DNA of 31,296 nt from a virus: positions 1 to 31,296 of the IMG/VR virus record IMGVR_UViG_3300033981_001455. One strand, written 5' to 3'. The notes beneath the pieces are model-generated. The model worked only from the letters and a program-made list of their open reading frames with translations, ran no database searches and was not told where the DNA came from. Of this stretch, positions 8,851 to 15,663 are shown one piece after another. Every line of letters starts with the position of its first letter. Within the stretch, counting starts at the first letter, position 1. Position numbers and translations under genes: made by a program.

Positions 8851-9746
8851 TGGGCATCTACCTCGGCAATGTCGGCAATATCGAGCTGACCCGCATCTCA
8901 CTAGAAGGCAGCAAAGCCTCAGTAATTAACCCTGGAGATGTTAATACCGAACGCGATCGATTTAGCTTTGACTTTGACGCCAGCTTTCTAACAAGTGGTG
9001 ATTTTGTCGAAATCAGTACTACTGACAACACAAACCTTGACTTTATTGCTGCCAGTGGTTGGGCCAACAACACTGTCCAGTCCAGCGGTAACTGGTACGT
9101 TTTTGTTGACGAACTTGGCGGCATCAAACTTTACGAGACATTTGACGACAGCCTTGAGGGCGGTGGCACCGGACTTATACCACTTGCATCTATTAGTCGC
9201 AACATACCTATTAACGTAAAAATTGCAGACACTACATCTCGACTGCTAGCTTCTGTTACGGACTACGAACTAAACACAAACCGCGAAACCGTTGACATCA
9301 CATCGTTAAGTGATGAACACCGCCAACAGCACAGCAGCCTAATTAGTGGTAGCGGACGACTTATCGCTCACTGGGACTACACAAACGCAATCAACGAAGA
9401 ACCCGTGCATTACCTAATGCAGCTAGTTCTTCGTACTGAGGTCGGATCGTCTTTTCACGGCAAGTTTTACGTCAAGTACGAAAACACTGTTCCACAAGGC
9501 GGCGATTTTGATGCAACGCAAATTAACGACGCATTGTGGTGGGAATTCGATGCACTGGTGACAGGCAGCGCGGTAAGTTTTGCGGCCGACGAAATGATCA
9601 CTGGCACGATTGATTTTGTTGCCACCGGTCCCATCCGCCTGCGTGCCAAAACGCAACAAAAACGTTTCCTCCTGCAAGAGGACGACGGCAAGATCAAACT
9701 GGAAAAACCAGCCAATTCGCACCTGTTGCTGGAAGAGCTGGAGTAA
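8850..9746 (+). CDS. second tail tube-like or decorated tail protein
   Basis: This protein of 298 residues begins with the same kind of N-terminal strand as its neighbour (Y-L-G-N-V-G-N-I-E-L-T). In its middle it has a tube-like segment: V-T-D-Y-E-L-N-T-N-R-E-T-V-D-I-T-S-L-S-D-E, then a loop rich in Ser/Gly. Near residues 245-255 it ends the strand block with D-E-M-I-T-G-T-I-D-F-V-A-T-G, matching the closing strand of tube proteins. A charged tail of about 40 residues follows. It may be a longer paralogue that terminates the tube or forms a neck or tip ring. Its ATG overlaps the previous stop. Function is inferred from fold-like patterns only. Confidence 0.5.
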   Translation: MGIYLGNVGNIELTRISLEGSKASVINPGDVNTERDRFSFDFDASFLTSGDFVEISTTDNTNLDFIAASGWANNTVQSSGNWYVFVDELGGIKLYETFDDSLEGGGTGLIPLASISRNIPINVKIADTTSRLLASVTDYELNTNRETVDITSLSDEHRQQHSSLISGSGRLIAHWDYTNAINEEPVHYLMQLVLRTEVGSSFHGKFYVKYENTVPQGGDFDATQINDALWWEFDALVTGSAVSFAADEMITGTIDFVATGPIRLRAKTQQKRFLLQEDDGKIKLEKPANSHLLLEELE

Positions 9747-9791
9747 GACGTAGACTTGGTGTAACTGTAAACGCCACGCGGGCACTGGGGC

Positions 9792-11465
9792 ATGGCCGAT
9801 CTTCGTATCAGCGAACTAGCGGCATTAGCCGGTGCCAATCTCGCGGCAAGTGACCTGCTTGCCGTCGTTGATACCAGCGCCAGCGAAACCAAAAAAATCA
9901 CGGTTACTGACTTTACCGGCAAAGCGGTCACGCTGATCGCTGACGCCACCATCCCTGGCGCCAAGATTCTGTTCGGCACTGCCGAGATTGCAGGCACTGC
10001 GCTGGAAGATGGCGCTGTTGACACGTTGCAGCTTGCTGCTGATGCTGTAACAGCCGCCAAACTCGCTGACGAATCCAGCGTCGATCTCGTCACGACGCTT
10101 CCGGCCTCTGGCGCCTTCGTCGGTCAGATCGCGCTCGACACCGCCGACAGCAAGATCTACTGCTGGAACGGCAGCACTTGGGTCAGCATCAAAGCCGCTG
10201 GCTCAATTAACACTGTCATCGGTGGTACGGCCGGAGTCGTCAACGTTACTGTCACCACCTCCGGCGACGAAGTTACAATCAGCACCACGCTGGATAACAC
10301 CAGCGCCGCAGCAGAATTCCTCGCCGGCCCAACTTCTGCCGCTGGCGCAGTCACCTACCGCACGATTGCTGCGGGCGATCTTCCAACAGCAACCACCGGT
10401 GCCAAAGGTGCGGTTGTCGTCAATGGCAACGGCCTGACAATGAGCGGCGACACCGTCGTCATCAACAACACGGTCACCGCCGAAGCCAGCAATTATCACG
10501 TCGTTCAGTACAACGCCAAGGGTCTGGTCACGGGCGGCCGGCAAATCATCGCGGCAGACGTCCCTGTCGCCACGGCTAGCAGCATCGGTGTCGTCAAACC
10601 CGGCTCCGGCCTTGGTGTTGACGGTGCTGGAACACTCAATCACATCAACTCGATCACCCCGGCAAGTGCCGCCAAGGTCACCTACGACAGCCAAGGCCAC
10701 ATTGTTGCTGCACTGGCACTGTCCGCAACAGATATTCCCGAACTAGACGCCAGCAAAATTACGACTGGTACGTTTGCATCAGCGCGGCTTGCTGCCAATA
10801 GCGTCACAGCACAACAGCTTGCCGACTACGGCATCGCGCAAGTCAGCAGCACGCAACCGATCCCCGAATTTGCGGGCCAGCTCTGGATCAACCCCACCGA
10901 CCGCACCGCTTACGTGTGGGTTGGCCAGGTTTCTCCGGCGCAGGGATATTACCTCCCCCTCAACAACGAGTTCGGCGCCCAAGCCAACCTCCGATTTGGT
11001 GGTACGTACAACGCAAACACCAACACAATCGCCAGCCTCAATAACTATGGCGCATCGGCAGGCCTGACTGTTGGTTCAGCTCTGGTTGCTCCAACCAGAG
11101 CAAGTTCTGGTCTCTACTTGCTGGTTACTACGTCAGGTACTGGCACGGCTCCGGCACCAGCCGTTGCACTAGACGTTGGCGACTGGATCTTGAGCCCAGG
11201 TTCTGGTACGACTTGGACTCACGTCAACATCGTGGGCGCAGGCATCAGCGTCATTGATGCGGGCGACGTTACTTTCAACGGTGGAGCACTCAGTCCGGCA
11301 ATGACCGGCGTGGCAGACGCCGAAGCTGCACTAACAACACTTTGGGGTCGCGTTCAAATCGCAACCACCTCAACCGTTGGTGTAGTACTTGAGAGTACCG
11401 AAATCACGGTCAATAACAGCACTGGGTTGATGGAAGTCGGAGTGGTAGATGAAGGCACCTACTGA
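9792..11465 (+). CDS. tail fibre protein
   Basis: A 557-residue fibre-type protein made of short Ala/Thr/Val/Gly-rich repeats. The first 40 residues (L-R-I-S-E-L-A-A-L ... A-S-D-L-L-A-V-V-D-T-S-A-S-E-T-K-K-I-T) match an N-terminal motif common to cyanophage fibres, which probably anchors them to the tail. The middle contains repeated units of the type A-A-D-[VI]-P and pieces such as C-W-N-G-S-T-W-V-S-I, seen in phage adhesins. No chaperone or peptidase domain is evident. A 45-base gap separates it from the tube-like gene, so it may have its own leader. Its stop overlaps the ATG of a 52-residue ORF (ATGA). Confidence 0.75.
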   Translation: MADLRISELAALAGANLAASDLLAVVDTSASETKKITVTDFTGKAVTLIADATIPGAKILFGTAEIAGTALEDGAVDTLQLAADAVTAAKLADESSVDLVTTLPASGAFVGQIALDTADSKIYCWNGSTWVSIKAAGSINTVIGGTAGVVNVTVTTSGDEVTISTTLDNTSAAAEFLAGPTSAAGAVTYRTIAAGDLPTATTGAKGAVVVNGNGLTMSGDTVVINNTVTAEASNYHVVQYNAKGLVTGGRQIIAADVPVATASSIGVVKPGSGLGVDGAGTLNHINSITPASAAKVTYDSQGHIVAALALSATDIPELDASKITTGTFASARLAANSVTAQQLADYGIAQVSSTQPIPEFAGQLWINPTDRTAYVWVGQVSPAQGYYLPLNNEFGAQANLRFGGTYNANTNTIASLNNYGASAGLTVGSALVAPTRASSGLYLLVTTSGTGTAPAPAVALDVGDWILSPGSGTTWTHVNIVGAGISVIDAGDVTFNGGALSPAMTGVADAEAALTTLWGRVQIATTSTVGVVLESTEITVNNSTGLMEVGVVDEGTY

Positions 11466-11623
11466 TGTCAAGCTTCAATTACAACGGCGAATACCTCCCT
11501 CGCGGCGGCGTTGAAGGCGAAATGCTGATCAAAGTCAGCAATGCTGACTATTACGTGCAGTACAAAACGCTGCCCGAAATCTTCGACGAATACGACATTG
11601 TGATTGACGAGGGTGAGTATTAG
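11465..11623 (+). CDS. small acidic protein after the fibre gene
   Basis: A 52-residue ORF begins at an ATG that overlaps the fibre stop (ATGA), a strong sign that it is translated. The product is acidic and rich in Tyr and Asp/Glu, with no membrane segment or cysteine. It ends D-E-Y-D-I-V-I-D-E-G-E-Y. I do not recognise a family. Its position suggests a small fibre-associated or assembly protein. Confidence 0.55.
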   Translation: MSSFNYNGEYLPRGGVEGEMLIKVSNADYYVQYKTLPEIFDEYDIVIDEGEY

Positions 11624-11663
11624 TAGACTGCCTGAGTAACGCCGTCCCGCAGGGAGTTAAGGC

Positions 11664-12860
11664 ATGGCCACGTACAAGCATCTTCGTAGCAGCACTGCAA
11701 ATAAGCGTCCCACAACAACGATTGTTGACGGCCAGCTCGCAATCAACACAAACACCGCTAGCCCCGGCCTGTTTTTCAAGGATTCTGCTGGTACAGGCAT
11801 CGTCAAAGTAGGCCCAGTACACGTCGGCACCACGGCACCAAACAGCGTGCCGGCTTCTGGCGGAAGCAGCGGAAACTACACCGGTGAGCAGTGGCTGGAC
11901 ACAAGTGTGTCTCCTGCTCAGATGAAAGTCTGGAACGGCAGCACCTGGGTCGGCATCGTCGCCGATGAACTGCCTGTCTCGAAGCTACAAGATGGCGCAG
12001 CCCGTCAGCTCATCCAAACTGATGCTGCTGGTACTGGTGTTGAGTGGACCAGCAACGTAGACGTGCCCGGCACGCTGGACGTTACCAGCACCGCAACATT
12101 CGACAGCATTGCGCAGCATCCGTTGGGTACTGCTGGCGCACCGACGATTACCTTCACCGGTGACACAAACACCGGCATCTACTCCCCCGGCGCAGACCAA
12201 GTAGCCATCTCGACTAATGGCACTGGGCGGTTGTTTGTTGACAGTAGTGGCCTCTTAGGTCTGGGGACTAGTAGCCCTGCACCAGCAATCGGAAATGGAG
12301 CAACATTGCATTTGTATGGCGCGTCAACTACCAGTGAACTGCGGCTTCAACGAGGTAATGGTACTGACCTTAGCCTTCTTGCCGGATCAGCCACAGGCGG
12401 GGCTGCAATTAGTTTAAATAATAAGTTTTCTATATCCACTGACTCTAATTCCACTCAAGCGTTTACTGTTGACACCTCAGGCCGAGTGGGGATTGGCGTT
12501 ACAAGCCCTGCCACAACTCTGGATGTCAATGGCGACGTAACCATCGCCGACAAGATTATCCACGGCGGCGACACTAATACTGCAATTCGATTCCCCGCTG
12601 CGGATACTGTTTCGGTTGAGACTGCTGGCAGTGAACGCGCCCGAATCGACAGCTCCGGCAGGTTGTTAGTTGGCACGTCCTCAGACTCTGGTGGCGCACT
12701 CCTGCAGGTAAACGGCAATCGAGTTAGAGTTGCCACGGCAAAAACACCTGCATCGGCATCTGATACTGGTACAACCGGAGAGATCTGTTGGGATGCCAAT
12801 TACGTTTACGTTTGCACTGCCACGAACACATGGAAGCGCACCGCAATCAGCACATGGTGA
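11664..12860 (+). CDS. second tail fibre / structural adhesin
   Basis: A 398-residue protein with strong cyanophage fibre hallmarks. It starts Y-K-H-L-R-S-S-T-A-N-K-R-P, followed by D-G-Q-L-A-I-N-T-N-T and G-L-F-F-K-D-S-A-G. The body has repeated segments of the type G-R-L-F-V-D-S-S-G-x-L-G-L-G-T-S-S-P (near residues 190-205, 272-285 and 330-345), which form beta-helical or triple-stranded shafts. The C-terminus contains a short block with T-G-E-I-C-W-D and ends W-K-R-T-A-I-S-T-W, a tail-end motif I associate with cyanophage fibres. A plausible Shine-Dalgarno AGGGAG lies at 11651-11656. The stop overlaps the ATG of the next ORF. Confidence 0.8.
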   Translation: MATYKHLRSSTANKRPTTTIVDGQLAINTNTASPGLFFKDSAGTGIVKVGPVHVGTTAPNSVPASGGSSGNYTGEQWLDTSVSPAQMKVWNGSTWVGIVADELPVSKLQDGAARQLIQTDAAGTGVEWTSNVDVPGTLDVTSTATFDSIAQHPLGTAGAPTITFTGDTNTGIYSPGADQVAISTNGTGRLFVDSSGLLGLGTSSPAPAIGNGATLHLYGASTTSELRLQRGNGTDLSLLAGSATGGAAISLNNKFSISTDSNSTQAFTVDTSGRVGIGVTSPATTLDVNGDVTIADKIIHGGDTNTAIRFPAADTVSVETAGSERARIDSSGRLLVGTSSDSGGALLQVNGNRVRVATAKTPASASDTGTTGEICWDANYVYVCTATNTWKRTAISTW

Positions 12861-13183
12861 CGACATGCCCCGCGCTGCGTCAGTGCAACATCTGCAAAGA
12901 GCACAAACCGCAGACTGACTTCTACAAAGTCAAGCGGGCAAAGAAGGACATTCTGCGTTGCACGATGCCGCCGATGATGTTGAAGGCTGGGGGAATTATG
13001 CATCCAGTTATTTTCAGGAAAAACATGATCTTCCCGGCAACGTTGCTCGGATTCACGCTATGGCTGACGAAGCTCGCGCCTACCTTGCTGCTACCACTGA
13101 GCCTCAGATCAGTGAAGAAGAAAACGAGCGGCGATTCAGGGAATGCCTTCGTATTATTCAAAACACCACCCATGAAAACCTAG
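12854..13183 (+). pseudogene. zinc-finger-like N-terminal fragment, frame unclear
   Basis: An ATG at 12854 overlaps the fibre stop and opens a frame whose first ~36 residues look real: Q-C-N-I-C-K-E-H-K-P-Q-T-D-F-Y-K followed by K-K-D-I-L-R-C. This C-x2-C ... F-Y-K ... K-K-D-x-L-R-x-C pattern is that of small phage zinc-binding proteins. After about 12960 this frame loses its protein-like character, while another frame (12958-13239) looks coding. A second Cys pair is not completed in any single frame. It could be a decayed gene fused by a frameshift, or a short protein overlapping the next gene. No slippery heptamer is visible. Confidence 0.35.
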
Positions 13184-13239
13184 TGGAACTGATGGGAGAG
13201 GACTTCTTAGAAGAGTTTCGTCGCGCTTCCCAGCGCTAG
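12958..13239 (+). CDS. conserved small acidic helical protein, function unknown
   Basis: The frame is open from 12919. The first start codon is a TTG at 12958, giving 93 residues; an internal ATG at about residue 35 is an alternative. The product has a compact N-terminal part (D-A-A-D-D-V-E-G-W-G-N-Y-A-S-S-Y-F-Q-E-K), an acidic middle and a helical C-terminus (E-L-M-G-E-D-F-L-E-E-F). No enzyme motif is present. It lies just after the fibre gene and before a 131-base gap, and may be a fibre accessory protein. The weak start and the overlap with a zinc-finger-like frame leave open that the true gene begins in the other frame. Confidence 0.55.
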   Translation: MHDAADDVEGWGNYASSYFQEKHDLPGNVARIHAMADEARAYLAATTEPQISEEENERRFRECLRIIQNTTHENLVELMGEDFLEEFRRASQR

Positions 13240-13264
13240 TAATCACCTTCACTAGTCACCTTCT

Positions 13265-13279
13265 AATTTGACTCAAATT
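13265..13279. promoter_or_regulatory. perfect 7+1+7 palindrome in an intergenic gap
   Basis: AATTTGA-C-TCAAATT is a perfect inverted repeat with a single central base. It lies in the 131-base gap between the genes ending at 13239 and starting at 13371, about 90 bases before the next ATG. It is AT-rich in a GC-rich genome. It looks like an operator half-site pair. No protein can be assigned to it from the sequence. Confidence 0.4.
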
Positions 13280-13309
13280 TGAAGTTGGCCAGTCCACGTC
13301 GCTAGGCGG

Positions 13310-13334
13310 GCAACCGGCCTACTCAACTGGTTGC
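13310..13334. repeat. short inverted repeat before the 101-residue gene
   Basis: GCAACC (13310-13315) and GGTTGC (13329-13334) can pair around a 13-base loop in the leader of the next gene. No U-tract follows, so it is probably not an intrinsic terminator. Confidence 0.3.
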
Positions 13335-13370
13335 ACTCCTACTAACCTGCTACTGAACACGGTTTTTACC

Positions 13371-13676
13371 ATGGCCACCACCTTTACGTGGGGTATCAAC
13401 ACCCTTGAACGCGAAACCGACGACGGCTTCGTGTTTACGGCCCACTACACCGTCAATGCCTCAGATGAGGCATATTCCTCTGGCGCATATGGCAGCATCG
13501 GCTTTCAGCGCCCCGACAACCTGATCCCGTACAACCAACTCGACGAGCCAACTGTGATCGGCTGGGTCAAGGAAGCCCTAGGCGGTGACGAAAAAATTGC
13601 CGAGATCGAAGCTGCACTGCAAGCTCAAATCGACGAGCAGCGCAGCCCTAGCAAGGCTGCAGGTGTGCCATGGTAA
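13371..13676 (+). CDS. conserved phage protein of the tail region, unknown function
   Basis: The 101-residue product begins with a beta-rich segment, T-F-T-W-G-I-N-T-L-E-R-E-T-D-D-G-F-V-F-T-A-H-Y-T-V, that I recognise as common in small proteins of cyanophages and other tailed phages near tail genes. This is possibly the DUF7936 type. The C-terminal half is helical, with a coiled segment (E-K-I-A-E-I-E-A-A-L-Q-A-Q-I-D-E-Q). There is no signal peptide or membrane span. The gene stands alone, with a 131-base gap before it and a hairpin-rich gap after it, so it may form its own transcription unit. The role is unknown. Confidence 0.65.
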   Translation: MATTFTWGINTLERETDDGFVFTAHYTVNASDEAYSSGAYGSIGFQRPDNLIPYNQLDEPTVIGWVKEALGGDEKIAEIEAALQAQIDEQRSPSKAAGVPW

Positions 13677-13680
13677 AAGG

Positions 13681-13731
13681 GTGGCAGGTGGCCGGTCCTC
13701 ACGCGGTGCCGGCCTCGCCGCAGCCTGCCAC
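13681..13731 (+). terminator. large nested hairpin after the 101-residue gene
   Basis: GTGGCAGG (13681-13688) pairs with CCTGCCAC (13724-13731), and inside it GGCCGG (13690-13695) pairs with CCGGCC (13709-13714). Both stems are perfect and GC-rich. The stem starts 5 bases after the stop codon. There is no U-run, so a terminator role is possible but not proven; it may protect the mRNA end instead. Confidence 0.5.
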
Positions 13732-13740
13732 TGCGGATCG

Positions 13741-13791
13741 CCTAAACGCCTCAAAAGGGTTTAGGTGTCAAGCTTAGCAGGTAGCTAAGCT
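13741..13791 (+). repeat. two further hairpins before the lysis genes
   Basis: CCTAAAC (13741-13747) pairs with GTTTAGG (13759-13765), extended by CC/GG after a bulged G around a TCAAAA loop. AGCTTAGC (13771-13778) pairs perfectly with GCTAAGCT (13784-13791) around AGGTA. The second hairpin ends 6 bases before the ATG at 13798, so it could hide that start from ribosomes. Confidence 0.5.
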
Positions 13792-13797
13792 AATTGC

Positions 13798-14049
13798 ATG
13801 ATCGAGCTGATCGCTGCTATCGCCGGGGCGTCGATCTCCGTTGCCGCGATGGCCGCGATGGGCTTTAGCCGCCGCAATGATGAAGCGCGTGATGCGGTCA
13901 TTCGGCTGACCAGCGCAGTGGAGCACATAGCCACCCAACTTGAAGTGCTCGGCAGCGACATCAAAGAAGACCGCAAGGAGACCTTTACGCGGCTGAATAC
14001 GGTTGAGCAAAGGGTATCTAAGCTGGAAGCACAGCCGCGGACGCGTTAG
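13798..14049 (+). CDS. membrane-anchored coiled-coil protein of the lysis cassette
   Basis: An 83-residue protein with one N-terminal hydrophobic segment (residues 3-22, rich in Ala/Ile/Val) followed by basic residues (S-R-R-N), which would favour a cytoplasmic C-terminus. The rest is a charged helix with heptad-like spacing (T-Q-L-E-V-L-G-S-D-I-K-E-D ... V-E-Q-R-V-S-K-L-E). Proteins of this form lie beside holins and endolysins in many phages, where they serve as holin regulators, antiholins or Rz-like parts. Two bases separate it from the next small membrane protein. The exact role cannot be read from the sequence. Confidence 0.6.
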   Translation: MIELIAAIAGASISVAAMAAMGFSRRNDEARDAVIRLTSAVEHIATQLEVLGSDIKEDRKETFTRLNTVEQRVSKLEAQPRTR

Positions 14050-14051
14050 CC

Positions 14052-14237
14052 ATGGATCGCTTTGCTGACTACATTGCTTTGATAGTTGCCATTCACGGCG
14101 TTGCCTTGATTGTGGTTAACTTGACTCCTACACCCAAAGACAACGCAGCACTTGGCGCCACCGCTAAAGCAGCAGTCAAGATGTATAGAGCCATTGAGAT
14201 CCTTGCTGGTGTGATCACTCCGTTTGTTAAGCGATGA
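14052..14237 (+). CDS. small membrane protein, holin candidate
   Basis: The 61-residue product has a hydrophobic segment at residues 7-24 (Y-I-A-L-I-V-A-I-H-G-V-A-L-I-V-V-N-L), the motif T-P-T-P-K-D-N, a short helix and a second moderately hydrophobic segment near the end (I-L-A-G-V-I-T-P-F), closing with K-R. Size, membrane character and position directly before the endolysin make it the best holin candidate. Its TGA overlaps the ATG of the endolysin (ATGA), so the two are co-translated. Short proteins with this TPTP-K-D motif recur in cyanobacterial phages. Activity is inferred only. Confidence 0.55.
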   Translation: MDRFADYIALIVAIHGVALIVVNLTPTPKDNAALGATAKAAVKMYRAIEILAGVITPFVKR

Positions 14238-15292
14238 TCAAACTGACCGACCTATTCAAGTACTACAAACACGGCACGCCACATCAAATGGCAGCCGTGT
14301 CTGAATTAGAAGCTGAGCTATTAAAGGTTGCGCCTGAAGTCTTTAATAGGGATCAGCCGTGGTACAAGACCTGGCAGGCTGGCGGCAAGTTGCATAATTA
14401 TGACCCAGCCATAAAACTCATTAAAGAGTTTGAGGGTGTGCATCTCAGCGCTTATCCAGATCCGCTGCACGGATGGGATGTGGCAACGATTGGCTACGGC
14501 ACCACGCGCTACCCAGATAACCGCAAGGTGCAACGCGGCGACAAGATCACCGTGATTGATGCCGATCAGTTGCTGGCGCTTGAGGTGGAACGCATCGCAG
14601 CAAAACTGCGCAACAGCGTGCCGTTTTGGAATGAGATGACGGGCAACAAGCAATGCGCGTTGATCTCCTTCGCTTACAACCTTGGCGCCGGCTTCTACGG
14701 CAGCACTGGTTTTGAGACCATCAGCAAATGCCTTGTCGGCAAGGACTGGCAGGCAGTGCCAGCAGCAATGGAGTTGTACCGCAACCCAGGCAGTGCCGTA
14801 GAGGCAGGTTTGCTGCGTCGTCGCCGCGCAGAAGGCAGGCTATGGGCTGGTGAGCAGCAGCAGGATCCATCCAAGCTGTCACCCAATAGCGCATTTACAG
14901 CTCGCATTACGCCGCACGTGCAGCTTGGTGAGTTTGCGCTATTTCAAGAAGCACGGCGCTTTGACCATCAATATCAGCTCGACACGGCAGCAGAGCTAGC
15001 GGCATTCCTTGAGCGTGCACGCGTCAAGTTTGGCGGCAAGCCTGTGGTCATCACCAGCGGCTATCGCCCGCGTGCCATCAATGCAGCGGTAGGTGGCTCC
15101 AGCGGCAGCGAGCACCTATACGATGCGCCTGACGTCGGTGCTGTTGATTTCTATATCCGCGAGGTCAACATTAACCACGTGCAAGAGTGGTGCGATCGGA
15201 ACTGGCCGTATTCACTCGGCTACGGCGCACCTAAAGGATTTGTGCATTTAGGAATGCGTCGCGGCAAGCCAAAGGTACGATGGGATTATTGA
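14234..15292 (+). CDS. two-domain endolysin: GH24 muramidase plus M15-type peptidase
   Basis: The 352-residue protein has an N-terminal helical region (1-55), then a T4-type lysozyme domain (about 58-207). Glu67 in F-E-G, Asp76 in Y-P-D and Thr85 in A-T-I-G-Y-G match the T4 lysozyme E11/D20/T26 triad. A C-terminal zinc peptidase-like domain (about 225-352) carries His294 in S-E-H, Asp305 in V-D-F and His338 in F-V-H-L-G, with T-S-G-Y-R-P before them, as in M15 D-Ala or L-Ala/D-Glu peptidases. It should cut both glycan and peptide parts of peptidoglycan at the end of infection. There is no signal peptide, so release depends on the holin candidate upstream. Confidence 0.88.
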   Translation: MIKLTDLFKYYKHGTPHQMAAVSELEAELLKVAPEVFNRDQPWYKTWQAGGKLHNYDPAIKLIKEFEGVHLSAYPDPLHGWDVATIGYGTTRYPDNRKVQRGDKITVIDADQLLALEVERIAAKLRNSVPFWNEMTGNKQCALISFAYNLGAGFYGSTGFETISKCLVGKDWQAVPAAMELYRNPGSAVEAGLLRRRRAEGRLWAGEQQQDPSKLSPNSAFTARITPHVQLGEFALFQEARRFDHQYQLDTAAELAAFLERARVKFGGKPVVITSGYRPRAINAAVGGSSGSEHLYDAPDVGAVDFYIREVNINHVQEWCDRNWPYSLGYGAPKGFVHLGMRRGKPKVRWDY

Positions 15293-15301
15293 AGCCACTG
15301 C

Positions 15302-15619
15302 GTGGATCACTGCATTGATGGCGCAAACCTCATCCCGAAACGCAGTGCAAAACATAGATTCAGGCAGCAAATCTTTGATGCATGGCAGCATCAATGTGCC
15401 TACTGCGGAGATGCAGCTGACACGTTAGATCACGTCAAGCCACGCCATAAAGGCGGCGCTACTGTAACGACTAATCTTGTGCCAGCTTGCAGGCCATGTA
15501 ATCGAAAGAAGGGCAGCGAAGAATGGCAGCAGTGGTTCAATCAGCAGGAAACTTATCTGCTAGATCGTGAGCTTGCTGTGCTGCATTGGATTCAAGCATC
15601 TGATGATAGAACACCCTAG
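15302..15619 (+). CDS. HNH endonuclease
   Basis: 105 residues from a GTG start, 9 bases after the endolysin stop. It has a complete HNH core: C32-x2-C35, D43-H44-V-x-P, G-G before N58-L-V-P, C63-x2-C66-N67 and basic residues after. The two Cys pairs bind a structural zinc, and His44, Asn58 and the downstream Asn/Cys region form the metal-dependent cleavage centre. Stand-alone phage HNH enzymes help terminase in some packaging systems or act as homing nucleases. Here it is the last rightward gene before convergent transcription with the sigma gene, and not beside a visible intron. The specific role is undecided. Confidence 0.85.
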   Translation: MDHCIDGANLIPKRSAKHRFRQQIFDAWQHQCAYCGDAADTLDHVKPRHKGGATVTTNLVPACRPCNRKKGSEEWQQWFNQQETYLLDRELAVLHWIQASDDRTP

Positions 15620-15620
15620 C

Positions 15621-15663
15621 CTGCCATTCTTGCTGGTGATCTTTACACATTCCAGCTAGGCAG
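15621..15663. terminator. weak hairpin at the convergence point
   Basis: CTGCC (15621-15625) can pair with GGCAG (15659-15663), and GCTGG (15632-15636) with CCAGC (15652-15656). It covers the 23-base gap between the HNH stop and the sigma stop and includes the end of the sigma gene. It could end transcription from both sides. The stems are short and there is no long U-tract. Confidence 0.25.

Noticed and set aside
10203-10700. Leftward 165-residue ORF in the first fibre gene
   Set aside because: Low-complexity shadow of Ala/Thr-rich fibre codons.
12919-12975. Programmed -1 frameshift joining the two ORFs after the fibre
   Set aside because: No X-XXY-YYZ slippery sequence and no clear downstream pseudoknot in the overlap.
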